Positions 1-13,800 of a DNA stretch of 64,000 nt are shown one piece after another. Position 1 is the stretch's first letter; each line of letters opens with the position of its first letter. Location: positions 65,030,179 to 65,094,178 of the forward strand of contig NW_019211454.1 of assembly GCF_002443255.2 (NCBI RefSeq), in the 5' to 3' direction. The translations under genes were made by a program, and so were the position numbers. This stretch comes from Varroa destructor. Taxonomy: Eukaryota > Arthropoda > Arachnida > Mesostigmata > Varroidae. Below the pieces are notes generated by a model, which searched no databases, had not been told where the DNA came from, and saw only the letters and a list, made by a program, of their open reading frames with translations.

Positions 1-2510
1 TTGGGAAGGTACGAGTCTTCATAGCTATTTCCTTATTTAGACAGCGTCGAATCAATGCGTAGACAACACAGGCCGTACGGAAGGTTTTCGCTGAAGAAGT
101 ATTGTGGGCCTAGTCTAACGCCTGCTCAACACCAGCCAAATCGGGTAGGATGCACGAAAAGCGGTCGCTTGCCAATATTTGCTGCTAGGTAGAAATGAAG
201 ATCTTTCTTCTGCCTTCTTCTTCATCTGCCTGCCTGTGTTTGTCGTGTACCTCTGTTGTATTCGTGCAAGCCACTGTTTCCATTGCCACAGCTACCATCA
301 TTATCATTACGGCTACCGTTGCGTTGCAGCTGTCGCAATAATCGGTTTCAAGAGTGTCAAAGCGCCTGTGCAGTTGCACACCGACCGTCGGCGCCCAACG
401 ATCACTGCTTAAGACACATAGCGACAGTGTGCATTTCAGCGGTATTGTGCCTATCGGTGCCCCGTTCCGCGCAGCCTTCAAGCATAGACGATTGTCTGTC
501 AATAAATCAGTCAATCAGCACGAACGACTATGTAGCTACATAGTTACATGGTTCGATTTGTCGTTACTGAAGTTGGTAGAAAGGATTGCTCGTTGCCATC
601 GACAACGCCTGTGTGCATTTTTGTGCTTTAGTGAATAACCCAGAAATCCGAGCCCCGCTAAATGGATACCCAATAAACGTGGTAATGTAATGAGCTCAGT
701 ATTACGACCCGGGGGTACAACTGATACAGACAACAGTGAGTAAGTTTATAGTGCTGTGGGCTGCAGACTGTCATCAGCGTGAAACGCGCGATGTCAGATT
801 GTCACACTCGGGTATGAGCTAACATGCGAGAAACTGTTCAAATAACATACTGATGTTTGCTTGCAAAGCTATTAAACCTGTTTATTAGGTACAATGCAAC
901 TAATCGAAATAGATATCATAGACCTGGATAATAAGGGCAATAGTGACGCAGGCCTCATATCGGGTTCTCAACATGGTCTTGTAGTGTATCGTGCAGTAAA
1001 AGTGGCTTCAGTTCCTCCCGGATAATAATTATGTCATAAATATTAGTTATGGTTTAACAGTATCAAAATACCTAACATTTTCTTTAGTTTTTCCATCAGT
1101 TTGTTTGCGTAAAGCCGAAAGTTCTCAATTATATCGTATTATCTAGGAGCCTTGCTTTCTCTGACAAGCCCTTTGCAGTTTCACCGCCAGCTACTTTACC
1201 GAACCAGACTATCCACTAGAAATTCATAAGGATAAAATAATTGTGGGACTCGCCACAGTCCTTGAGGTAAGCTGGACGGATGGAGATTTCCGTCATCCTC
1301 AGGTTGCCAGAAAGCGAGCTAAACGAGAGAACAAAACTGAATATATTCTCTTGAGTACTCAGCCTATTCTCTTCCTAAACCTAATCAGCATGGTATTTTT
1401 GTATGATCCTTCTTAATTAGAGTTGTTATCGCCTATTGCGGAGCAACCCGATAAAGTGTATTATTATTTTAAGACAGTCTGCATCTAGCACCCTACTCTT
1501 CCAAGAGTCAATTTTGATCCGCGAAAAAAAAACCCTGTTCGTTACTTTATTTATTCTTAAATAAATACAATAAATATCCTTAAATAAAAAGAGTGCAATA
1601 GTCTATTTTAATGTTGCAGCAGGCGAGCGCCATCACAGATACGATATCGTTGCCGCCGCAAAGGCAACCATCTCAGCCTAGGTAGATAACCTGCTAGGAG
1701 TTTCCGTGCCTGCCATACAAGGTGTTGTCGTACCCAAATAGAGATATAATTTTAAAAATAATGCTTAGCGACGCGCCCAAAAAATATCACCGCCGATCTA
1801 TGACTATCTTCTTAGAGAAGATCCTATTGTTTGGGATACGGTGTACGATTTCTCAGTAGAACAGTGGATTGTTGCGCACTACAATGACGCATCAAATAAT
1901 TTTAAAGATTCAAGTTTTTCGTTCTGGGCAGACAAAGGGCTGAGCACTTGTTGATCGTGTGCAAAACACACGAAACTTAGGATCATTTCAGCTGCTAGGG
2001 ATAGAAAGGGAAACTTGAGCGATAGACTACCTCTAAAGGATATTTTTGACGCTTCTGAGAAAAAAAAACTATTCGTTTTACCTGTTTACCAGAGGAAACA
2101 CGTGAGTGGCAAAAGCATACTACAGATCTTTAATTACTGATGATATAAAACGAGGCCTTACGTCATCGCCAGGCAGCCTATCTCTCGAATAGGCTAATTA
2201 AGCCAGAAGAGTAGACTTGGCTAGATGTCTTTGTTGGTTGGCAACGTATCGATAGTACGGTTACTATTTGTATGGGCGATTTGATGCCCTGTGCGAGTTA
2301 GTTTTAGAGAAAAGTGAATTTGTAAGCCTTAGCTATTTATTGTCTCTGATTAACGTCTGTTATTGCAGATATTCTTATGGCCTAACGGCTAATCGGTTCA
2401 TGGGGTAAGCCTTAGCGCAAACAGCAACCGTCCACTCAACCTCTACTTAATGAATCGATCCGTTGCCGTATCAAGATAACCTTTTCAGTGTTCATTTAAT
2501 TTTTCATATG

Positions 2511-2513
<3 letters not shown>

Positions 2514-2565
<52 letters not shown>
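2514..2565. repeat. (TA)n microsatellite
   Basis: About 26 uninterrupted TA units, the longest TA repeat in the window. Confidence 0.97.
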
Positions 2566-2568
<3 letters not shown>

Positions 2569-3919
2569 GCACTTTATTTCATTGGCGACTCCGCAGGAGA
2601 CGAGTAATGTGCCTGCCCGTTATATGCTGGAAGGTAAGTAAGAAAGAGCGTTGTGTAAAAGTGCTGACACTTGGCACGACAACTAGAAAGTACCGTAACA
2701 GAACGCTTTGTAGATACAAAGTAACTTCGGTCAAAGTGCGGTCCTTTCCAACTGCCTTGGTATTAAGTTTAGGCGACACCGCACTTCAATCAAGCTCGTT
2801 CAGGCCCATATTTTGTCGACTGCGCTGTGAAATACGGTTATTATTATTATCTTGGGTCATTTTTGAAGTTGGTATCTTCTCCAGTCCTGATTACTTTTCG
2901 AGTTGCTCGCAAAGCTTGCGTTAAAGATGCTAATCGGGTGCTAAATAACGTTACTACCCGCGCTGAGTTTAATGCGCAGTTCCGATGGAGAACAACACTT
3001 GCACCTCGCAGGATTTTACTTCAACCGATGCAACACGAATTGTAGAGATTTGTCCCGCACCGAAGGAACTGTCAAATACGATACTTCGCGGAAATATTTT
3101 CGTTCATCAAAACGCTGCCGATAGTACAATATAGTCTCATTTAGTATGTAATTTCGACCGGCACGATACTAACCAAAATGAGGAATCTTTTAGAGTAAAT
3201 GGGTCACCTCTAGGTAACTTAATTGCTTGATATAAGCCTAAGGATGTTGAGGGATTCTTTAATTGACGCACAAACATACATCTATGTATCTTACTACTGA
3301 AGATTCACATCAATTTTATCTTATTTCCTTCCAGTGGTGTTCCATAGGTGGACGTGCCTATAACGAAACTGAATATACAACGAAGATAACAACGTTCTCC
3401 TATATATCTAAGAATCTTTTTACCGATTGAAGAAGAATGACAACTTTTAGCGAAAGCACTCGTGTTCGAGTTCCAGCGGACAATGCAAGCTTAAGAAAAT
3501 GTAGCAGTTATCTATGTGGCGCTCAGAGGCATAAGTCCAGGTCATTTAACGACCCGCAGGTTACAGATATGTATATGTATATAAAATAACAATGTGATAT
3601 GTTGCTGGAATGGGACATTAGTATGCAGCAATCCATCGTTATAAAACACATAGGCCCCTGAACGGACATCTTCCCTTGACATCGGTCCATTTACCATTTG
3701 TCTGTGGGTCCGTTCGTCAGAACACCTCATCGACTGACTGTCTAGGCATGTGTATTATGGCAGCTAGTTGCTGTTATGATTGTGCGATGCTTTTTTTTTT
3801 TAATGTCGCAGCTGCCGCATTGGCCGTCGCCTGGTCTTGTCCTTTACGTGGTAACCGTTGTAATTCTTCGACGGTAACACGGTATCATTAGTTCTATGAC
3901 GGCACAGCGCAGTTCAATG

Positions 3920-4050
3920 GACATAGTCGCTGCGGGCTCTTCTGCCGCCGCCGCCTCGGGGTCCGGCGGTAATATTACAGAACGTACGGCGCGCGCGCTA
4001 GGGCCCCTACCAGCCTCACTGTTCGGGGTAACAGCTGTCCTTCAGTGAGA
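3920..4050 (+). promoter_or_regulatory. GC/CpG-rich candidate promoter patch
   Basis: This segment contains several GC-rich words, including GCCGCCGCCGCC and a GCGCGCGC run, in otherwise AT-rich DNA. It lies about 550 bp upstream of the first coding exon at 4,579. CpG-rich patches often mark the promoters of broadly expressed animal genes. No TATA box or initiator could be fixed, so the call rests on composition and position only. Confidence 0.3.
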
Positions 4051-4126
4051 ACCGAACCAGCCCGCGAATAGTAGTTTGCAGTTGCCGATGAACTACAATC
4101 TGGTTTTGGTTAGTCACCTAGCCACA

Positions 4127-4152
4127 TCTGCTGCTGCTGCTGCTGCTACTGC
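4127..4152 (+). repeat. (CTG)n microsatellite
   Basis: About seven CTG units with one CTA interruption, lying between the GC-rich patch and the exon at 4,579. It is not in a recognised coding frame. Confidence 0.9.
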
Positions 4153-4578
4153 AATTGTAGCAGACGCTGCACTGTTGTGTAGCGACGGCATAGCCTTGAC
4201 GAAGTCATCCTATTTAGGGAAGAGAATGGCGGCGTGAATAAGTCTATGTGAAAAGGGGGGAGGTTGGGGAGGCTTCCGCTACGGGATAGCTTTCGTTTAC
4301 TTTTAATCCGCATTTCGTGCCGGTGGCGGGACAAAAAGGCCACAGAAGCTGTTCAGAAGAGCTGGCGCGCGGAGCTGTTGATTTGGAGCGACGAATGTGG
4401 AGGCCCGTGCTACAGAATATATACTTGTCGAATACGGTTGTGCATATTTGATGGCTTGACGAGGGTGACTTCAAACGTCCTTCACTAGTGATTGGAGCTA
4501 AAAATCAAAAAAGCGTACAATAGGGAACAACGCAGTGATTAGAGTGCAACTAGCGGCAGAGAATACGATCCCAAAAAA

Positions 4579-4890
4579 ATGCTGGTTGAAGTTCGCCTAA
4601 CGGTCGATGCCCCTGTTTCAGAGAGCGCGGTGGATGCAGATCAACAACAAAGGACTGCACAACAACATGACGACACTGTTATACAGATTACTTACGTGGA
4701 AACTTTAGAGTGTGTGAAATCTTCTATAATCGAACAAATTGCCCAACAGCAAGTATCCAGTAGTGAGAATACGGATAAACTCAACATTGGTATCTGTGAC
4801 GGCGATAATCTTCAGAAAAACACGAAGCTGGTCAAGCCCACAAAGCACTCAAAAGGCAAAATGTTAAAAAAGCTAAGGAATACCGCCAAG
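4579..4890 (+). CDS. Candidate 5' coding exon, probably of the SDR gene
   Basis: The exon encodes 104 residues from an ATG (start MLVEVRLTVDA) to a strong donor, GCCAAG|GTAAGG, and ends in phase 0. The peptide is hydrophilic, rich in Gln, Ser and Asp, and finishes with a basic Lys-rich tail. It has no domain that I recognise. The codon pattern and the clean donor argue for real coding sequence rather than a chance frame. The next acceptor on this strand that leads into a conserved protein is TCTGTAG|GCGAAC at 14,634. That acceptor is also phase 0 and reads in frame into the SDR start, with an intron of 9.7 kb. If spliced this way, the SDR gains a 104-residue N-terminal extension. That this is an exon is moderately supported; its link to the SDR is inference. 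It could instead be the start of an unrelated gene whose other exons I do not recognise. Confidence 0.5.
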
Positions 4891-7800
4891 GTAAGGGACG
4901 TTTAGAAAGGATTTTTAAAACTAGTCAAACCTCACGCATACTAATTAACCCAGTTTTCGTAGCCTTTTCTGTGAGTACCCATCATCTTGTGAAACACGAA
5001 CCATCTGGAGTGTGAAGCGTTCGTCACAACCTGGTTACTATGCTATCCCCTGTGAAACCTTTCTCTGAACCTCAACGGAGGCAGAACAATATAGGCATTG
5101 GATTGTTTCTATGGCGACCTAGCGAGAGCTTTGTTGTAAAGCCCACTCGGGCGACGGATGAACGTAATAGCTAGCAAGATACTACAATTATATTACGCAA
5201 TATATTGCTCGAAGCGAATATGAGTGTGTAATAACATATGTAACCATATTACAGATAACCTTACGAAAGAAAGTATCGAAGTACGCGTACGGCTTGCTTT
5301 TTGATGGCAATAAGCACTGATAACAATAGGCACGTTCTACCAGCGTCTGCTGTCGGTAAATGTCGAATGATTCTGGCCAAAATGCTGACTGCTATTAAGT
5401 AAAATAGGCCACTCAAAAAAGGTAGAACTATGTCATTATTCCAGTTAATACCGGACTGTATTCTATAGATATGTAATTGTCCATATTCCGTCAATGCCGA
5501 TTTCTCGGTGCAAGTGCTGATGAGCTGTTACGGCAATACTCCGATCAAGCACAACGCTTTGGTGTACCTGAATCGATCTGTCGTCACCATAATTTGCTTT
5601 ATCTAAATAATATAATTACATGCTGAAGTAACTGAAGGCGGACGGCCTCTATTACTACATCAACATGGCACTTTACCACACGTGGGGCGTATACTCCTCG
5701 TTATGCGGTTGAAATCAGGTGGTTTTTTGTGGCAGTTCATCGCAAACATTTCTATTGAAGCTTATAAGCCTGTCTAATGCGAGCACACGGATTTACACGC
5801 TATTTGGTGCGAGGTAATTTCTAACGAATCTAGTTAATCAGTAAAATTCATTTTCTGGCAAACAGACAATCGTCATCTTCCATCTATACATCTCGCCTTC
5901 GGACTGCAGTCTATTTCTGGTGCTAGGTTCTATTTATATTCTAATCGTTACTTGCGTTACCCTAGATAATCGCGATAAAATAAATAACCGACAAAACAGT
6001 GACGACAACTTAATAGAAAATTCGTGCCCTAAAAAATACCGTTTTAGCTGTTCACACACTAAAAGCAGCACATTATTCAGCATAGTAGCGACTACCACTG
6101 CGTTCAATTTTGAGATTGACTTTGTTTTCCTCCATCGGCATATTTGCCTACAAGCCACAATATCGGTAACAATCATCTCTGAACGACAGCGCATGTATAA
6201 AATGCACGATGATTGCACGGCCTTCGCAACCTGAATCCGTATGTATGATTTTGTACTAATAACTTAGGCAACACCCACCGGTATCGTGGCCGACGCAGCG
6301 CTTTTTTAACTTGTCCACCCCCATACTAATCAACAGCTTATACACTATCAGAAAATGTTCAGAGCATTGTAAATTAATTCAGCTGGCAGTCTACAATCTA
6401 TTGTAGAGTATACAGACAGTACGGTATGTCCACTATCCTTATCCAACATTATATATGTATATATATCAGATAGCCATCCGGTTCACGTACCGAACAAAAA
6501 GGCCGGTAATAACGATTTTTTGTGACTTTCATGAAGGAAGCATGCCAACGAATTTTCCAAAATGGCCGAGACGGTACGTTTGTCCGGATACGCATTACAG
6601 TTTGTGTGTATCTACGAGCCTCTTTCAGACGCTGTCATTCATTGTCTTTCGTCCTTTTCGTCACAGGCTTTTGCCCCCCTCTCACTTGTTGCATTGCCTC
6701 CCATCTAGTTTGCCGCAGTGGGTGCCGTTTATCATAAATAGGTTCGAGCAGCAGCAGTTTAATCTTTTAGATAAAAAAAAAACAGTTTCGACTAGATAAT
6801 AACAATGGCCGAACGATAGATAGTCGCTTCTACTACCATTAGATGTGTAACCAGCATTGATTTGTCTGGCCATTCGATCGCTGGTAGTTAATGGTGCAAC
6901 GATATCTCAAATATTGCGTCATTTTGTACGCTATTGCAGCCTGGAGAGTGTTACGGCTTTTGCACCACCCGATGGTTGAAGACGAGCATAATACCTACGA
7001 CGTCGCCAGACGAATTAGAGCGCGCAAATATTGGAAAAATATATTATAGAAATCTACTGTAATAACATGTTAGGAGTTGCTCTAGGAAGTAGACTTCATG
7101 CGGCTATTTGCTGCGTAGATTAGTCACGTTTCTAACCCGGCCCTTTTCTGCTCATTTTGCTCAATCCCTTTCAAAAGCCTATGCCCAACCCGCGTGGGTT
7201 GCCATTTACGAATGTATGTTTTCTAGCTGATACCGGGAAGGTGTATTCGTAACCGGCAAGATGAAAAGCTTACACAAACTGTTATTGGTGTTTTCAAAAG
7301 ATATTACTACACGCAAGTCAGAGGGGTTCAACTAATTGAATTTGTTGATATCCCATCTAGCCCAATATAAACTACAGCAACAGTTGTTCCGTTGCATTTA
7401 TCCTACTAACTTAGGTCATTGGTTTGTTGATCCACTTTCTGTCCTATGCTGTTTGTTCTAACGCGTGGTTCCGCTCTGCCTGAAAGTTTGTCATGTTTCG
7501 CGACGCCGCTCGTTCGTTTCGTCTGTTGTTTGTATGACCCGACCCGACCCCTCCTCCCCTTTGTCTCTTTCCTTAATCTCTTTGAGTCTCGATAGTTCTA
7601 AGCCAATGCTTTTGACCATGGTCGTTTCGGAATAGTACACCTAATTGATAGGGTATAATCTTGATAAAAACAAAGTCTTATAGCGCCTTTTATAATACAC
7701 TTTTATAATACAGTTCGAGCACCGTTTGTCATTCAACATGCGCTGAGTATACTTGTCAACGCAACAAAATTGCTGCACGTACATTTAATCATGGATGCTA

Positions 7801-10800
7801 ATGGCTGCTGTGGTGCGCGGAGGCGCTGGTGGGGCGCGATTTCAGACGTGGAAAATGAGAACGAAGGCGGTGCCGGCGTAAGTTCCCGACCGATCAAGTT
7901 GGAGTTAAGCATTATAGAAAATAGAACCGTTTTTTTAGTGCGGAAGGTATTCGGTAAATCTGCGTAGAAGTACACTCCAGCGGCCCATGGAGTCAGGCCA
8001 ATTTGACTGGTCGTGTTGGGAAACAAAAGAGAACAGAAAGACACAGAGTTGTAGTAGTGCACAACATGCATAGAATAAATAGGGTGACAAGCTACTGAAT
8101 GTTGACAAATGTAAATAATATCAGAGATCTTTGTAAGCATAAATTTAATTATGCTTAGAATATATATATATATATATCATTATATATTGATTAACTTTGA
8201 TCTGTCACTTCCCGTGAGTTAATTGAGATGTAGGTATCAATTGGGTGCGATTAAAAAAAAAGCTGAAAAGCTTCAAATCCTCGAATATAAAACAAGCAAG
8301 CTCTATTGTATTATATCAGTACACCTTAGATAACTCTCCTCTGATCAAACGGGATTCAATCCGCTTCCAGCTTCCAAACAATTAACTTCATTATTTCAAA
8401 GGCTATCTTATATAGATAGGTTGAATAAAACTTACGTATTACCAAATTTATTATCGCTCGATTTATTCAAGCCGACTAACAATTTTCACAGCACCATTAA
8501 AACAAGTAATCACTCAATAATTTCATCACGTGACGGCTTTCAGTTGAAACCAGCTTCTAAGTTATCATCAGTATGAGATGCGTTCTGAATCTGCGACCCT
8601 GTACATTTGTAAAATGCTTAAGGCAATCACAGTGAATCGAATCGGCCTTGTACCGATCCTTCAACAGTTTACAAATATCAAGCTAGTCAAGCCAATATCT
8701 AATAGATCTCTCGATTGATCGATCTGGCCTTCGATCAGTTCAATTCAGGTAGCCATGGGTGAATCGAAAATGCCACCCATAACCACTCTTAACGCGCGTG
8801 ATTTAGAATGTAACTAGTAGGGAGCCAGACGCGTGCGGAAGTTAACTTCACCTAGTGGCAGTGATGTGACAAACCTCAAACGGTGAACTTGCTATAAAAT
8901 ATTACAGTTAACCGTGCACAAGTACGTGTTCAATATGGTTGTATAATGGTACGGAAGAATGGCTATGTGACTGCTTGCTAACGATACGACGTTTACTAAT
9001 CGTTAGCTGACTATGTTTAATACATACAAACATAGACACCGATCGTCTAAACAGTATCGTCAGACGTAGAAAAGTAAAGTAATATGCCCTAGATCGCTCA
9101 TACGAACGTCCTGAACCGGCGTAAAACTTTGAGGCTTAGCAACTTGGTAGTCACCTCGATATTACGTGTTCTAATCCTGTTTTTTTCAATTTTTGCGCAA
9201 AGTCAGACTACATATAAAGGTTTCCATTTCAATCCAAATGCCTCTTGTTTACTGACGACAGGCTCAAACAAATTAGGCAAAAAAAAAGCGGAGCGGGGAG
9301 CATTTTAAACTATTTAACGAAAAAGAAAGCCAGCTAAAAGGAGTTATTGTCGTCGCAGATACGTCGCTTATTTCTCGATTCCTCCACTTGATGCCCTTAA
9401 ACTTTGGTTCAACCGAAAATTTGTAAAAAAATTCGGTAGTCTTTTTGCTGATATAACTTCTACTCGATTATGCGCACCGCTTTGGATTGATCTCCTTAAC
9501 ATACGTCGCCGATTTGGTGTGCTACTCTATTGGGCAAGGGAAATGTTACGAAAAGTTCGTGATAATCTATGGCTGATAGCGCTACTCTCTTACGCTGCTT
9601 CAGACAAAAGCAAAATTATGTTAAGGCAAATACGCAGGTACCTTTTTTTGACGGTAGTGTTACGAAGACACTGGAAGATTTCGAATCAATTTTCACTTGT
9701 GCTAAACTGGAGTTTTTTGAGTTTGCACCCCCACAAAATTGAGGTTGACATTTTACCACCCGTACCACTAACCTCCTTGAATATAAAACGCCAACCGCGA
9801 AATGGACTTCCGAAGTCCCCTGCCCCATCCACTGCGTATCGATGTTAAGTGTTTTATACTTAACAAATAAGGAATCAGAGGCCTCGAAACGCTTTGTTTG
9901 TATTGTCATTACTAACACAGTGTCCTGCCCGTTTTGTGCCTATTTTGATTGTTTAAAGACACTTACCTGTATTAACAGGCTTCTAAGAGACATGCAGTAA
10001 ACGATGGCCCTTTTAATTTCAGTACCACACTTGTACGATTATAACTGTATTCTATGTTATGTTTTATGAATGCTTCGTATAATTTCCTTTTAAGAATAGT
10101 TGTGAACAGGTCTACATCTAACTTAGTATCAATATTTCAAGTCCTTGTCGCTAATCACTTTTGAGAAAACAATTAAGGCTGACACTATACGTTTCATAGA
10201 AAATTATGCCGTATATACTTGTGGATAACATACAGGCGACTCGGTCAAAACGAAGTATATAACTACAGTTAGCGAGGCAAAAGACCTAAAGAAACTAAAT
10301 AATATCAAAATATTTGTATGATTCTCTCTGTAAGCAAATGTATTGTCTTTCATGCAGGAAGTCTATTTTCTTCCTATATCCATAGTAGTATTCTATTGCG
10401 TGTTACAAATAGCCCATACTAGACTTAGCTTTGATTACCAATCCTCAATAAATTTTTTTCTACCTATTACAGACATCGAAATCATGCGCCTTTATTTACG
10501 TTCGATGTACTACTCCTTTCCTCTAGAATCAACGAACTCAACAACTGTTATTTCAATGTTTACAAAAATGGCATTATTTCGAAAGGCGCTGGTTGTTACA
10601 GAGTTTCATATCGAATTCTTTATAAATTGAAGTTTCTTCCTAGCAGCTAGAAATTAAAACATTTTTTTTTAAATTTACAATCTAGGAAAATAAATTCGTC
10701 GAATATAAACGTCGATACCAAAATCATACGTTGTGTTGTTATAACGGAAGCGAATCAATGGAGAACAACCTAGAGTTACCAAGTTATTACGATTGCGAGA

Positions 10801-13800
10801 ATATTCGGAACGATGTTTTCTATATATATACATATATATGTGACCAAACGCGTCTGTATCGCAAAACATATTGACCAGATGGATACGCGGGCTGCGTTTT
10901 AAGATGCAGCAAGAAAGCAAAGTCACCGTATTTGTTTACGGCTCGAAATAAACTTCCGATGGATCTTGTCACGTTTTGTTCAAGTTTTGACAATTTTTCG
11001 TTATGTATGTCTTAATTTTTGCTTTTAGACGTTGTCAAGTGCTTTGCGTTTCAAGGCACGCGCAGACGTTGTAGGACTTACCGTACGAAAAATCCGATCA
11101 AAGACCATGTGCCCGTCTACAAGGACACTATAGGCAACCCAATGGACGCGCAGACATAAACAGGCTTCTGACAGAACACGAGTGTTTAGATTCTAATTAA
11201 CCGCCGCTTCGAACCGCAGGTCGGTTGAGCCGCATCGCCAAAGTGGCCAGCCACTGTGTCTAGGCGTCAACGCTAATTTCATGTCGTCTGCTAGTTTTGT
11301 CAACGTACATTGAGAACAGGGTGTCTATACAGTATCCCCTCACCTTTGGAGTTTTTTGTAGGGTTAGCGCATGGGACAGGACACAGCTGGTCAATCCATC
11401 TCTTGAATATCGCACAGATGTTGTGATGTTTTGTTTGTGACTCGACGAAAGCGCACTCCATCGTCTAAAGGTTCTCATTTTTAAAGTAACGGCACGTCTT
11501 TTTTTACTTCGCACGCTTGAATATCACCATATCAAATGGGCTTTAATAATAATAAAGCTTTAATAATAAAAGCTGCTGCTACTAATAACTGAAAGCGCAC
11601 AAATCGACCTATCGATCTTTGGCTCTACTGATACACTCAACTCGTTTGGTTAGAGAATAGAGCTAGGAATAGAATAAATGGGTTGAATTCGCTATCAGGC
11701 ACACATCAACGATAAGGTAGGCAGTTTGCAGGTAGCTTGGAAAGTAACAGCTACAGTAAATAGAAAAAATGATCTGTTATCGACCCAGCGCTTCAACAAC
11801 GGCAGTTTGTTTAGCTACATGAGCGTCTGTAATCGATTCACGCTACTCCCATTGGAAGCGTTCATTAATTCACCCGTTGGACTATATGACCATTTCATCG
11901 ATTACCACTTTAACTAAAACATTTTATCTGCTCGCAGAACTGTGAACGTGAGCACATCTCGCAGATGCGGACTCTTCAATAGTTGGATGGCTCGTAACCA
12001 TGGATATCCACCCCACCGCATTAGACAACACTGGCAAATACCAATATTATTCGTACGATCAAAATGATCTATGCATCATCGCGCCATGTTATATAATATC
12101 TCCCTCACAAGCAGCCATGACCTTGAGGTGGCGTAATAGTAAAACTGATGATATCAGTCTCTCACCTGTATCATCGCCATGTTTTGACTGTGGTTGCCAT
12201 TAGACGGAGATGAAAAAGGCCAGATTCTGGTTCTGGCGTGAAACAATAAGACTTCGTTGGCTGCCCTTGCCCGTGTGGCGTTGTGTGTGTTTATGTGTTT
12301 ATATTACATACCGCATTATCGTACAGTCGGTACAACCGGCAGTGACTCCCTTTGTGGGGCCACTAGCAGTTCATGCTGGAGATAACGTTTCGCGTAAGAT
12401 CTGCTGGGCACTATCGCTGCAAAAAGAAACCCTGTCAGGTGGAAGCAAAGTCTCATAGCCTCATTCTTGTCTTGCCGTCATTCAACCAATACGTAAACAG
12501 ACTATTATGGACCCATTAGATATGTCGACATTCAATACAAGCAAGAGGCTGAGTTAGGATAAATGGCGTTTGGTAAACCATGCGCGAAGAGTTTGTATGC
12601 GGTTCGTCCGTGAGAACTGCCGCGCTAGCCGCTGGCGATGCCTTTTAAATAACAACACAAAAGTTAAACAATGTTCGCGCATTCCAAGTTACATAACTTC
12701 ATTCAGAATAGATTCGTGACAATCTCGCGACTTTGCTGATACCGATGAAGTTCGTCAGTTAAAACGCGTATAATGACAGGACAGCGAATAAGCAAGCCCG
12801 CACCGCTGATGGGAACTGGATTGAGCTATTCGGACAAAAAAGTTTTTATCTCATTGGACCTAATAGGCATAAGGTTACTAAGTATGTACGATCGGTAGAC
12901 GTAATTTATTTCTTATGTTAGACACAATGTTCAAAGGGCGTCTACACACATATATCTATAGGATGGAGCAAGACTCACCCGACAGATTTTACGTCTGTTA
13001 GAGTCGTGACACCGTCATGGTAATTAATTGACAAAATTTTAGTTTATCGTACGCGTCCCCTTGTCGTTGCTATAATACTTGGAAAGGCAGTGGCAAAAAA
13101 AAAGAAAACGTTACGCAAACTTGTAAATTAAAAAAAAGGCCTATTTATTGTCAGTGGATATCCACACCTAATTCACACCAGATGGACAGTTTCTGACGTA
13201 CGAACTGTATGGCAGAAGATGAGCTATGAAACGATCAACTGAAATAAGTTTTTAACTATATTTATATGATCGAGAGTCCGCAGTCATGAGAGGCCTGTTG
13301 GTTCTTGTTATTGTTTGCCACGGTCCAGCGTCTGTAAATGGGCATGAATAGCAGCAGTTTTTGGATTCGTTAGCCAAAATGTTAAAAAATGTATTTCGTC
13401 TACGAGGTTCTTCGATAGAAACAAGCATTACTAATAGAAAAAACATGAAACTAATCCTTGATATTATCGAAGGTTGTGTGCTTCTGGCTGAGTGTTGGTT
13501 AGACGTGTTCCATCGATCAGCTGCTTCTATAGTTATTATTATTGAATCCTGTCTATTTCACTTGCATTAAGATGCATGAAAACTTGCCAGTTCCGTTATT
13601 AATTCTGAGACATCGAAACATACAGCCACAAAGACGGCAACATTAGCGGCGAAGATCCGACTTGAAAAGTTATCGTCACATTTAGCATCTGTCCAGTCCC
13701 CAGGCGCAAACATAGACGAATCATCTAGTATTCCTCAACTGACTACCTACTTCTCTGCGTGCACAATTACGCGAGGAACGAACTTCAGAGATAACGATGT

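Larger units (their letters stand above)
1..4578. other. Upstream region without a recognised gene
   Basis: I find no open reading frame here that looks like a conserved protein and has matching splice signals. The stretch at 1,620-1,960 reads faintly like the helix-turn-helix region of an old Tc1/mariner transposase, with several stops, but this is too weak to call. A long (TA)n repeat lies at about 2,514-2,565. A GC- and CpG-rich patch at about 3,930-4,030 precedes the coding exon at 4,579 and may be its promoter. I see nothing else to annotate. Confidence 0.5.

Noticed and set aside
7733..8140. 135-codon frame on the - strand
   Set aside because: No recognisable domain, an irregular composition, and it lies antisense to the weak exon candidate at 7,791. 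Treated as chance.
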